Assembly (NCBI GenBank): GCA_020137815.1
Contig: CM035358.1
Span: 6,343,344-6,407,343 of the forward strand
Direction: 5' to 3'
Source: Hormiphora californensis
Taxonomy: Eukaryota > Ctenophora > Tentaculata > Cydippida > Pleurobrachiidae
DNA: 64,000 nt
Part shown: positions 1 through 11,854 of the stretch, in pieces
How the letters are laid out: every line of letters begins with the position of its first letter
Numbering within the stretch: position 1 is the stretch's first letter
Notes under the pieces: generated by a model
What the model was told of the DNA's origin: nothing
Seen by the model: the letters and a program-made list of their open reading frames with translations, nothing else
The model's database searches: none
Made by a program: the position numbers and the translations under genes

Positions 1-90
1 TTTGTTTGTTTGTTTGTTTGTTTGTTTGTTTGTTTGTTTGTTTGTTTGTTTGTTTGTTTGTTTATTTGTTTGTTTGTTTGTTTGTTTGTT
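1..90. repeat. (TTTG)n tetranucleotide microsatellite
   Basis: About 22 copies of TTTG with a single TTTA interruption near position 61. It is cut by the left edge of the window, so its full length is unknown. Confidence 0.97.
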
Positions 91-418
91 AATTCTCTCC
101 CCTTCTCTCTGTCACTACCACGTGGCCTGCCGCGGGAGAACAGCAGAAGGATGGGCATAGGATGGGTATAGACTATTTAGTACTCAAATCACAGTTTACA
201 CGCGTCGCACAGCGGGCCCATTCTGTTACCATTTTATTTTGCGACTGTGTGTTTCTCCTTTTTAGTAAGTCAGGTTTTAGTTTCTCTTTTTTTGATATAT
301 CCTGCAGTCAATCTATCCCATCTCTGTTTTTAGTTGAATTAGCCCTCTTCCCCAACCATTACTAACCTATTACCCTTTCTTTTTTGGATATCCCCACTAA
401 CCCACTCCTCTGTTTCAG

Positions 419-3400
419 TTAAAATTGGACATGCAGCGGAACATACACCCCACCCAAGTGGTTCATGTGAGAAATGCACCTGAAGACATCACCGCTCTTG
501 ATCTGTGTATAATCGCTATGAAGTTTGGAACTGTCGTGAATACCCTCATTATGCGCCAAAAGGGACAGGTAAATCCGTAAATAGGGGGTTGCTATATGGT
601 GACAGAAGGGACAGGTACATAGGGGGTTGCTATATGGTGACAGAAGGGACAGGTAAATAGGGGGTTGCTATATGGTGACAGAAGGGACAGGTAAATAGGG
701 GGGGGGCCAACGAATTTTTAATTTTCTTATATTTGGAATTTTTTTATATGTAAAAATATAAAGATAAAAAATAAAAATATATAAGTTATATAATAATAAT
801 AAAAATTATATAAAATAAAAAACCTTTTCACCCTTTTACTTTTAAAAAAGGGGGTTATTTCCCTCTATGTTCATTTATATGTTCATAGAGTTAATTTTAA
901 ATGTTTGAGAGGGTTTTATAGCGTTTACATAAATTTAGAAGTTTTCAAAAATGAAATTATGCCGTCAAAAGTAGAACGGTGAAGAGAGGTTTTGGCCTAA
1001 TAAATTTTACCGTTTTGGTGTATTTCAAACATTTTTTTTATGTTTATCGTGCGATGACTGAAAAGGGTTAAAAGAGGTTTGGGATCGCGAAACTAAAAAA
1101 ACAAATATTTTGACGTCATTTTGACGTCATAACGTTTTTGACGCGACGTACGAGTTACAAAAGTCCATTGATGAGGAAAAAACATCAGGGTTTTCTAGAT
1201 GAAGATTTCTGCCAAGGGAGACAAAGAATTTTAAATTTATCCCGCTATGGCGAAAAAAAGCTTTGTTTTCACACTTCGCACAATTTTTTATATTTTTTTT
1301 TATAATTTTTTTTATATTTTTTTATATTTTTATTATAATGATTTTATAATTTTTAATATTTTATAATATAATAAAAAATTATGTTTTTTTTTTCCAAAAA
1401 AAAAGGTATATAAAATATATAAAAATATATAAAAAATGAGCGTTGGCCCCCCCCCGGTAAATAGGGGGTTGCTATATGGTGACAGAAGGGACAGGTACAT
1501 AGGGGGTTGCTATGTTGACAGAAGGGGCAGGTACATAGGGGGTTGCTATATGGTGACAGAAGGGACAGGTAAATAGGGGGTTGCTATATGGTGACAGAAG
1601 GGACAGGTACATAGGGGGTTGCTATATGGTGACAGAAGGGACAGGTACATAGGGGTGGGGGTTGCTATGGTGACAGAAGGGACAGGTACATATCTGAAAG
1701 TAAAATGTTGTATGCTAATAAGTTATGCCAAGGGGACTAAGCTCTCTCTCTCCCTCCCTCTCTCTCTCTCTCTCTCTCTCTGACCGCAGAAACATTCATA
1801 ATATTACGGGGAACGGTGTGAGATCTGGAGATCTTTAGTTCCCACTGGGATTTAGGGACTAAATCGACCCATTGAATAACATTCCGATCCCTTACCAAAC
1901 AAGGGAGTGAAGGGAGATTTCTGTGGCTCGTGGTTGTGATCTAATTCCCAAATTATTATAATCCTGAATTTTATCTCCAAATTATTATTTTCCTGAATTC
2001 ATCTCCAAATTATTATTTTCCTCTAGGCATTCATTGAGTTTGGAGAGGAACCCCAGGCAATTGCGTTCGTTAATTACCATACATATGTTCCAGCTATCAT
2101 CAAAAACAAACAGGTATACAAACACTAGGTTAACACTACTCCTTTATAAAGATAGAAACTGCTCCTTCATAAAGATAGCTACTGCTCCTTCATAAAAAAC
2201 ATTTGTTATCTGCAGGTGTACATTCAGCTTTCTACACATACACACCTGAAAGTGAACAGCGAATCCCAAGCAGCGACCCAGACCGCCCTCAATGCGCTCG
2301 CTTCCTGTAAGTTTGTTGGTGTGAAAAAAACAGTTTGATGATCTAATCCTATGACCCATCGAAAGTAACACTCCTCCTCCTACAGATCCCGGTGCCCAGA
2401 ATAGTTCCGGTATGCCCCCGGCCATTCCCCAGACTGTCTCAGCTATGGCCCTTCTAACTGCCCAAGTGTTGACTCTCAAGAAGGCTGCATCCTACATCTG
2501 GTGATAGAACGGGCTATTTATAGTGTCACACTGGATGTTCTTCATCAGATCTTTTCACGGTATGTGAGACTGAACCAACAAGATTTCCCATTTTTTGGGT
2601 TTCTCAATTCTAAACCCATGTTCCTAATTCGAACCCCCCTGTACCCGATTCTAAACCCCCTGTTCCTAAATATTCTAAACCCCCGTATTCTCATCATTAG
2701 GTTTGGGCCAGTTGCCAAGATCGTGACGTTTAACAAGAATTCAGAGTTCCAGGGTCTAGTTCAGTACATTGACCCACTGTCAGCCCTGTCAGCTCTAAAC
2801 GTGAGTTGTGCCTCGAGTATTTTATACTTTTGTTCTACTATTTCGGTCCCCGTTTGTCTCCCTGCCTACCTTTCTGGCGGCGCCTCAGACCCCGTTTTGA
2901 ATTATCATATCGACGCGAGACACCCCCTGCTATATATTATTATTTTCCTAACACTCTACTCCACAGTCCCTGAACAACCAAAACGTCTACTCGGGATGTT
3001 GTACCCTGCGCCTCACCGAAGCTAAAAACATGAAGGATCTAGATGTGAAGTGTAGCAGTGACAGGGCACGGGATTATCTTGTGGATCCTCCGCAGATACT
3101 CCGCTCATCCGCAGCTAGACTGGATGGTGGTGGATCCTTCCCATTCTTTAGTAAGTTTAGAACATGTACCATCCTCTAACCCCCCCCCCCCAATCTCCAG
3201 ATCCCCCTCTATCTCTCCCTCCAGATCCTCCTCTAACGCCTCTTTCTCCCTCCAGATCCCCTCTAACCCCCTCTCCCTCCAGATCCCCTCTAACCCCCCT
3301 CTCCCTCAGATCCCCTCCAGAACCAGATCCCTGCGTATGCTCCAATAATCCAGGCCCCTCTAACCCCCCTCTATAACCCCCTCTCTCTCCAGATCCCCCT

Positions 3401-6400
3401 CTAACCCCCTCCCTCTCTCCAGATCTCCCTCTAACCCCGCTCTCTCTCTCTCCAGATCCTCTACAGAACCAGATCCCTGCGTATGCTCCAATAATCCAGG
3501 CCCCTCCAGCTGCTGCCCTGGCTGCCTCCTACATGGCAGGGAACCCTGCTGGGGCCACCCTTCACCCCACCCTCCCACCTACTAGTAGCCCGACCACTGT
3601 TACACCTATACCAACAGCGGGATATGATAAGATGGTCATGCCTAACAACTTCAAATGTAAGTTAATTAACTAATTAATTAATTAATTAATGTGCTGTTCG
3701 ATATGAGATGTAGGTATTGTTTGTGTTATTGATCGGGGTCCCGGGTCCTCTTCTCTACTTTGTCCATGGTTTAGTTAGACTTAACATCCTGGTCTAAATG
3801 GTACTGGATTTTGACTAGAATATAGGAGGATATAACTACTATTCTTTCTAATACCCTTGTGCTGGTTCGTACATACCTACATACTCCCCCAGCCCCCTCC
3901 TTTAGAACTGACAGCACCGCCAGGTTCATAAGGCCGAGAAGTCTTTAGCTTAGGTTAATTGGGCCTAGTAACAAGACCAGGAAAGTAGGGATCCTATAAA
4001 TATATATTCCAGTATCACATTCCTCTAATCTCCAGCGAGAGATAATAATTCCGATCGTTGCCAGTTGCCATGAATTTGTTGATCCTTGAGGGGCTGCAAT
4101 ATAATCGCCTAGCCGGCTCTTGGGCCTTGCTCGACCCTCTCTCACCGCACTCAATATACCCACCTATCATATTGGTATCATATTGGATAATCAGTAATTC
4201 GATATTATGGGTTTTGCTAAACTCATCTCGGCAACTTTTACTGACTAGACCAGAAATCGCTCCCCGATTCTATTTTTAATATTTTCCCTCCTCCTCTAGC
4301 TCCTTTCAGAAACAATCAATTCTAACCCTATCCCTCAGCCCTACCTTTCTAATCCTCCTTCTCCCCCCTCCAGTTATAACAGCCGCAGCCCTACCTCCAT
4401 TCCCCCAACTTGGATACACCGTCAGCTCCGTGCTCCTTGTCAGTAACCTCGCGGAATGTGTAAGTGTTACCCTAACAACAGGGGTGTTGTCATGACAACG
4501 GTTGTCATGGCGACAAGCTGAGTTTAATATTATTCGTTCTGCAGAGCTGTGCAAGTGTTGTTCACCCTCCTCCTCACTATATCTTTCCTGATTTGCATGA
4601 GACCCTATATCACAAACATTATTCACTGATTTTCCGTCATCTCACCAAGTTGCAGGAACCGACCGAATCAGGAAATACTGGTCCCTGATTGGCTGATAAC
4701 CAGTCACGTGACCTAAATAACGAGTTCTGATTGGTTGTTTACTTGTTTCGGTCGGTTCCTGCCAAGTTGACTCACTAATTTCAGCTTACCATCTTGTGAT
4801 GTCCAGTGTCCACACACACGTGCAGGGGTCTTTTACACCCTCAATTCTCATTCTGGGACACATGTCACATGATATTTCAACTAATACAAATTATGATTTC
4901 ACCCACTGATTACATAATGTGATTCAAAACTGCAATTGTTGTTGTTAATACATAAACCTGCGCTGGCAAACCCACATCTTTTTATCTCGTGTCTCTCTTA
5001 CTTAACTTACCTCTCTGTATCTCTATCTTTCTCTTTCAGATTGCTTCCCCAGATGCCCTTTTCATACTATTTGGTAAGAAAATCAATCACAATAATACAC
5101 CTGTCAGAGCATTGGCCTGACCCTATTCTCATTTCGAGGACAGCGGTCAGGACATTGTCCTGACAGATACCAGTTCTGTCTGGCAGCACGCCAACCCCGT
5201 TTTGATTCTCAGATCGGGTAGCTGGGCCGCCAGACAGAGATTCAGTAGAAATGTGATCAATTGTGGGGGTGTGTACTGAATTATAATCAAGTGCATGAAC
5301 TACTTCATTGACCACATTTCATAGTAGTGTGACCACAATGTGATGACGACACTGTGACAGAAAGAAATGAAAATTTCATTTCCCAGCTCTCCCCAAGTTA
5401 CAAATTATCTTTTTAATCTCTCTCTTTCTCTCTCTTTCGTTAACTTTCTCTGTGCTCTATCTTAGCAATGTTACCCCTCTCTGTTAACTGTGTCCATGGT
5501 AACCATGGTAACCACTCAATGTGTAACAGGTGTATACGGAGATGTCCGAAGAGTGAAGATCTTGTACAAGAAGACAGACACTGCTCTGGTGCAAATGCAG
5601 GACCCCATATCCGCTCAACAAGGTAGGAGGTATAGAAGAGTGCAGACGTGCCCCCCCCCCCCCCCCCCGGGCACATTGGAAAGGGTCAGCGAGGGTTGAG
5701 GGATTGTTTGATACAGAATGAAAGAGGGATATATGGCCATTGTTTGGGAGGTTTTGGAGATTAGAATGCAGGTGATGGTCAGATTGCTGTGTAGCTAGTG
5801 TGTTGCCATGCTCGACCCTCTTTCCGTGCGCTCCACATCACATAACAACTAGTATAGTGTACAGATCCTTGATTGGGGTGTTTTGCATAACACTGGAGCT
5901 ACATTCAAATGTATGTTGCTCAGATCATTGGTCGGGTATTCAGCTCGAGAGAGGGGCACTAAGCACCCCCCCCCCCCCCCTAATATACCGCATGTGGTCA
6001 ATCCATGAATCCCACTCTTTATCCCCAGTATCATTCAGAGGATCACTTCTCCTATCCAAGTGCCCGGACATCAATCAGATGAAGCTTCTAACCCTCTATT
6101 TACACCCCCAGCCTTACTATCTACCCCCTCCCCCTGCGGTTCCACCACCCCCGCAGCCCCTAACCCTCCCCACCCTCCCCCAGCTTTAATATTCACCCCA
6201 CTCTACCCCCTCCACCTGCGGTTCCACCATCCCCGCAGCCCCTAACCCTCCCCACCCTCCCCCAGCTTTGCTATCGATGAACGGTGTAGTCTGCGGAGAC
6301 AAGAAGATATATGTTTCATATTCAATATACATGGAGGTCCAGATGCCCAAACCAACGGACGAGGCCCAGGATCTCACTAAGGACTATTCGGATAGTCCAT

Positions 6401-6866
6401 TACACCGGTTTAGGGTAGGTTTAGTTTCCCTAATAGGGGTTAGAACATAACAAGGTTTAGTTTGTGTGGCTTCGCTACACTGGTTTAAATTAGGGTTGGT
6501 TTAGTTTGTGTGGCTCACATGCTCTGTGAGGGTTCGGTAGATCAACACCGGTAGATCTACACCGGTTTAGGGTAGGTTTATACTCGGTCTCGATCCTTAA
6601 GAAATGGTGGTCCACTTTGCGCGTTACCGGTGGTTTTAGGCGTGCAGCTAGCACAGCTAGTATGTAGCAGGAAAAGTGTAGGGTAGGTTTAGAATATCAT
6701 AGAAATGTATCTGAATTCTAAATGTCTTTGAAGTTATATTTTTAGATTTAAAATGTGCTACCTTTTCTTATACTGTTTCAGAAGCCAAACCAGAAAGTGA
6801 GAGAAAATGTGTACAGCCCAAGTCCTTGCCTTCATCTTTCAAATATACCGTAAGTTGTCTCTCTCC

Positions 6867-6960
<94 letters not shown>

Positions 6961-6969
6961 GCTCTCCCC

Positions 6970-7001
<32 letters not shown>

Positions 7002-7104
7002 CTCTCTCTCTACTCCTCTCTCTTCTCTCCCCGTCTGCTCATCTCTCTCAGTTCTCAGTCTCTCTCAGTCTCTCTTCTCTCTCCTCTCTCTCTCCGCCTC
7101 TCTC

Positions 7105-7148
<44 letters not shown>

Positions 7149-7920
7149 CTAATACTAAGCGGGTAGAACGTCGCCGTGCATTCTTATTGACACCCCATTT
7201 TACGCAGTTAGCGCCCTGCAGCTCATGTCCAACATAGAGGGAGAACAGAGAAAGAACTTTGAGAGATCAAGTTTCTCTCTCTCTGTTGAGCTGCAGAATA
7301 TTATAATTCTGAATATTATATTTATATTATATTACATATATTATATATTATATTTATGTATATAACGGGGATATTTATACTGATCATAACTTCTAGTTAG
7401 ATATAACTTAGGCCAATCATATGTCATTGCTTGGTCCCGTTCAACTAACTAATTCCTATATCCCCAGGGCTGAAATTACAGAAACTGAGCTACGGACGAT
7501 GTTCAAAGATTGCGGTTCCATAGTGAACTTCAGGTTCCTTGCGTCAGAACGTCCTGACAAACAGATGGCTCTGATGGAGTTTACTAGTACCAGTTCGGCC
7601 ATCTGTGGGCTCGTCCAGCTACACAACAAAGAGGTTAGTTGGAGCTAATTAGGGGCCAACTAGGCGTCATCACCACGGGGAATTAGGGACCAGGGAGATT
7701 AGGGGCCATCATATTCACCAATCACCATAGCATAGGGGATTAGGCCTTAGGGGCCATTAGGGAGTGTTATACTGCAGCAGTTCGATATGTATGTAAATCT
7801 TACCCTTCATACCCCCAGTTTGTATCTAACCCTTCCTTCCTTCCCCTGCAGTTTGTAACGGAAGGTGGACGGCAATACCTTAGAATTTCTTTCTCAAAAG
7901 CGGGGTGCATACAAAAGTAG
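419..7920 (+). CDS. PTBP: Polypyrimidine tract-binding protein (PTBP family), 5'-incomplete
   Basis: RNA-binding splicing regulator expected to have four RRMs. Exons read from splice sites and frame: 419-568, 2027-2113, 2215-2306, 2433-2559, 2701-2800, 2967-3150, 3456-3656, 4374-4459, 5040-5073, 5530-5622, 6266-6414, 6782-6849, 7468-7633, 7852-7920 (TAG). The product aligns by eye with PTBP throughout: RRM1 (TQVVHVRNAPEDIT, then AFIEF), RRM2 (VTLDVLHQIFSRFGPVAKIV), an Ala/Pro linker, RRM3 (SVLLVSNLAEC, VYGDVRRVKILY), the PTBP signature LTKDYSDSPLHRF, and RRM4 ending YLRISFSKAG. The first exon is open upstream (LKLDMQRNIHPTQ), so the true start lies in an earlier exon I could not place. The exon before RRM2 has two candidate acceptors, and only the distal one (after 2432) keeps the frame. 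Family identity is firm; which paralogue is not decidable. Confidence 0.95.
571..1690. repeat. 38-bp minisatellite in PTBP intron, interrupted by a transposon
   Basis: Imperfect copies of a ~38-bp unit (GGGGGTTGCTATATGGTGAC core followed by AGAAGGGACAGGT) occupy 571-697 and resume at 1456-1690. The gap is filled by the element at 698-1455. The unit ends in CAGGTAAAT or CAGGTACAT, which copies the donor of the preceding PTBP exon (CAG|GTAAAT at 569), so the array carries repeated 5' splice-site-like motifs. Confidence 0.85.
698..1455. mobile_element. Non-autonomous DNA element with G-run termini and 8-bp TSD
   Basis: The 758-bp AT-rich block begins with nine G then CCAACG and ends with CGTTGG then nine C, a terminal inverted repeat. 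It is flanked on both sides by the 8-bp direct repeat GGTAAATA (690-697 and 1456-1463). There is no long ORF inside. An 8-bp target duplication is characteristic of the hAT superfamily; the G-run end is unusual. It sits inside the minisatellite of a PTBP intron. The larger element at 51063-52794 has the same architecture. Confidence 0.82.
4653..4761. mobile_element. 109-bp hAT-like MITE, family A (copy 1)
   Basis: Termini are CAGGAACCGACCGAA and its reverse complement. The flanks are an exact 8-bp duplication CCAAGTTG (4645-4652, 4762-4769). The body contains GATTGGCTGATAACCAGTCA and TCACGTGACC. Further copies are at 23671-23747 (partial), 37110-37200 (left-truncated) and 53803-53911 (complete, its own 8-bp TSD). 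The position is a PTBP intron. Confidence 0.9.
5176..5237. mobile_element. ~60-bp hAT-like MITE, family B (diverged copy)
   Basis: Inverted ends CTGTCTGGC and GCCAGACAG surround the shared core CCCCGTTTTGATTCTC. It is a diverged member of the family whose intact copy with 8-bp TSD is at 9760-9818. No clear TSD remains here. It lies in the PTBP intron before the 5530 exon. Confidence 0.7.
6855..7146. repeat. Long (CT)n microsatellite in PTBP intron
   Basis: Near-pure CT dinucleotide runs with TCTC variants fill most of the intron between exons 6782-6849 and 7468-7633. The tract gives artefactual Ser/Leu-rich reading frames on this strand. Confidence 0.95.
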
Positions 7921-10222
7921 CACCCCAAAGGACCCCAATCCCAACTCCCCAATTCGTCCTTGTGCAGGATGCAGTTAGCAGGGCCGGCCCCAACGGAGAT
8001 ATAACGCGTGAAAAAACATAACGCGTGATATGTGACACGCGGAGTGTTTGACACATGTTTCAAGCCCCATTTGATACATTGGACTGAGAAAGAGGTGGGC
8101 TGAGAAACATGTGAAAATTTGGAGATAAACAAAATTTATTGTGGACTGAAAAGTAGTTAGTATTGGTGCAATATTATCATACCCTGAAATATTGCCAATT
8201 GTGCTCTCTGTGGTCCCCTATTGACACTGGTTCCCTGCCCTCAGGGTGTTGTTATTGTTGTCATAGGAGCACAAAAATGAATTATAGTTCGAGTTGTTAA
8301 TTGTGCGAATATATTTTAGGTATGGAAGTGGACCCTTAAGTTTTATCTCTCGTTTATTTTTTGAAATGTGGACGATTTTGTAAATTTGTAAATGCGTTGG
8401 AGAAGTACCACCAAGATATATATTTGAGTCCCGATACCGTTGAATTAGGGTCCCAAAAGGAGGACGTTGAAGGGCTTTTTAGATAATAGAGAGATATGTT
8501 TCAGCAGGTTTATGTGTGTCAGGGGTTGCTATGGTAACCACTAACCATGCTATGGTAACCATGACAGGGGTTGCTATGGTAACCACTAACAGTAACTATG
8601 GTAACCAACCCTTCACACACCTGTGTGCCACAATTGAGGCTGCCGTGTGGCCGACAGAGAGTGGTATAATGAGTTTCACCAACTGAACCAGTAACCATGG
8701 TATTCATAGTTAGCATATCTTACAAAACTCACAATATTTGATGTACATTGTTAACCAAACACTGTTCTGGCGGCTAGGCTCAATCCGTTTTGATTGGCGC
8801 CGCCAGACAGCGCCGAACACTGATTGTGCGTTTTGTAAGTTCCACCGCTACCTGTGAATGCTATGGATTTGTGCGAAACTATTTCAAGTACTATATGTAG
8901 TATATATAGCGGCACTGCCAATGTCGTTTAAAGCCGTTTAATTTTGGTTAAAGTATGTATTGATGCTTTACTGTGTTGTGCACTATTAAAAGTTGTATTA
9001 TTTACTAGAGAGAGAGAGAGATGGAGAGAACCTAAAACTAAAACGCCTATATGGACAGATTTTGTTTTATCGTGTTTATGTATTTAGGGTAACTCAATAT
9101 AACTAACAACACCACCACCACACGTCTCTTACCCCCCCCCCCCCCCCCCCCGAATATAATAATATGTTCAGAATTTGAATTATATAATTGCTATCCCCCC
9201 GTAATTAATATATACACCGACCCCGGTTAATTAATAATTTAGTTCCCCAAATCCCCGCCCGAAATATGTTATAATGTTTGCAGTGAAGATGATTTTGTTC
9301 AATATATATCCCCCAATGAATTATGTAATTGAGACGAAGCGTGTACTATTTTCAAGGTGTTATTTGATGTTAGCTTATTTTGTTGGTTTTTCAATAATTT
9401 ACCGCTAGATAACGTGGTTTTAGTTGTATCATGGTGATTAAACGGTAGAACGATAAATAGTGGCTTGAAGTACTGTCTCACAAAAGACTGTCCTCTCCGA
9501 GCCAGACTGAAGGGAGTGGGATGTTACAGTCCTGTAGTATCCAAAACAAGGGCTAGGTGATGCCCTTGTACAATGAACCCTATTCAGTACAATGAACCCT
9601 ATTCAGTACTTGATGTAGATCGAGATACATCATCATCATTGCTCGACCTGGTAAACTAAAAAGGTTGACGAACTTTTGCACCTCACACTTTTAGGTGCAA
9701 CTGTTCTACCTGACAGCTCTTTTGTTTGAGGGTCAGAGAGAGTCGATCAAGGCAACCAGCTGTCTGGCGGCGCCAGACCCCAATTTGATTCTCTCAGATG
9801 AGTCGCGGCGCCAGACAGGCAACCAGGTAGGTTGTATCGTTGACCCTTACCAGCGCCGGTATGCGCGCCGCAACCCCTGTGCGCGCCGATACCTCTACCA
9901 CTGTGTCACCGCGCCCTCCAACAATGTCACTTCATCTTGGGCAATGGACCCGAAATCCCGAACACGAAATGATTTTCGGTTTTCAAGTTGAATTGAGTTG
10001 GAATTTAGGTAGTTTAGACGAAGCCTGAAACACATTCATTTTCACATAGTGAGAGGTACTCCGAGAAGGTTCAGATATTACACAATACATCTGACAAATA
10101 CACACACAGATATAGTTGACATGTTCCCAGTCTGTCGGCCCTTACACCGGGCTGAGGCGCTTAACTCGACGAATGTACAGACTGCGTAGCATGGCAAAGA
10201 TAGATACTGATGACACAAATTG
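7921..10222. other. Region between convergent PTBP and ANKRD13 ends
   Basis: No convincing coding sequence. It should hold the 3' UTRs of both genes. ATTAAA near 8985 could serve as a PTBP polyadenylation signal. It also contains TATGGTAACCA repeats (8531-8610), a diverged family B MITE (about 8766-8812), the intact family B MITE at 9760-9818, a GA tract near 9009 and a long C run near 9130. Confidence 0.6.
9760..9818. mobile_element. 59-bp hAT-like MITE, family B (intact copy)
   Basis: Starts CTGTCTGGCGGCGCC and ends GGCGCCAGACAG. The flanking 8-bp direct repeat GCAACCAG is exact (9752-9759, 9819-9826). It is very short for a transposable element. Related ends occur near 2870, 5176, 8766, 11487 and 24265-24279, so the family is dispersed. 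Confidence 0.85.
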
Positions 10223-10349
10223 TTATTGTTCGCTTAGTGACAGTGCAATGATTCGTTCTAACTCCGCGTCTTCTTCCTCTCTCAAACGTTCCAACCGACG
10301 TTGCTCTTCCTGTGATAGAGGGAGTGGTTATAATGCTATATTCTGAGAT

Positions 10350-10420
<71 letters not shown>

Positions 10421-11819
10421 GAGAGAGAGAGAGAGGGAGATATGGAGATCGTGTGAAATAATAACAAGGCAGTGTGAGATGATGACAAAAGAAAAATGCA
10501 GAGAATAAAGTCTAAAGTTGCGATTTACAATTCATTGTGAATTGAATCTCTCTCTGCAAAGGAGGGACTGCATACATCTGATATATCCCTCTCACGATAT
10601 TTTCGAATTGTGCAAATTTACACAACATATAACAGTGTTACCTCAAGTGAAAGGCGGACAGCCCGTTCTATCTCTGTTTCCTCTCTGGCGGGTCTCATTT
10701 CAGACAGTGCTTCTGCCCATGTAACCTGAACCGAAATTGAACAGATTTTATTATCTAGGGGGAAGGGGATGGGCACCGCACGTGGGAATGAATACAATAA
10801 TTTATACATTTGAAAAGTTACACACCACACGCGGAATGGGGCATCACAATAGTTTTACAATTGCTAAATCACCTCTTCTTCATTCCCCTCATCCCCAGCA
10901 GTAGCTCCATTCAGTAGACTGTTCTGGAGTGCCATTTGTAACATCTCTTCCTCACTCTGATACATCCTGTGTTCCCGACCCGTTCTCTCACCTCCTGACA
11001 GAGAGAGAACTATATGAGGTCACGGAAAGAGTGATAGAGGGAGACAGTCAGATAGAGAGAGAGAGAACTATTAGATCACCATGAACCGAACTGGTAGTAA
11101 ATCGGGATTACGTCAACCGAAAAATGGTTCTTGAGATGTATTCGGTAGAAGACAGAGTATTGTATACATTGTAATGTTGTAAGAAAACAATACATTATAC
11201 CGTATAGTCGGACCCCGATTCACCGGGAGGCGGGATGCGTGGGGTTTTGCCCGGTAAATAGGGGGGGGGGGGTAAATCGGGGTCCTTTTTTCTTTTTTTT
11301 TGGATCATCCCCGTGCTAACATTTGTCACTCCCTGTTACACACCATGTATCCTGGCCATGTATGTGCCACGGTTTGACAGATGTTATTTTCACAGCCACC
11401 TGTTTGACCCCGGTAGTGATGGCCGGAATACTGCCTTTAGGTACCCGATCACTGGTACTCTGCCTAATCATGCTGGCCATTACCTGTCTGGCGGTGTCGA
11501 CCCGCTTTGAGTGTCAAAACCCAGGCCTTGCTCCGCCCTACAGGCAGTTACAGTATATAATCAACCAGGCTTGTGGGCATAGCGTTTGACGGTACAACCT
11601 TAATGCACTTTGCAGCACAGATGAGTATAGTTTGGGGATGAGGCTGGCAAGGACAATGTTCGTGATGCTGCGTTATCGGTCATGAGTGTCAAGGAGTGAG
11701 CGCCGTATGCTGTTCATGATTGTATTTTGTGTTCATGCATCGTGGTATTAGGCTCAGGGGATAGGGAAAGAAAAACACAAGAAGAAGAGAGAGAGAAGAG
11801 ATCGAGAGAGAGAGAGGAA

Positions 11820-11854
<35 letters not shown>

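Noticed and set aside
1-90. Telomere-like repeat at window edge
   Set aside because: TTTG is not a telomeric motif; no TTAGGG arrays seen.
6807-7166. 119-aa and 108-aa Ser/Leu reading frames
   Set aside because: They are translations of the (CT)n microsatellite within a PTBP intron.
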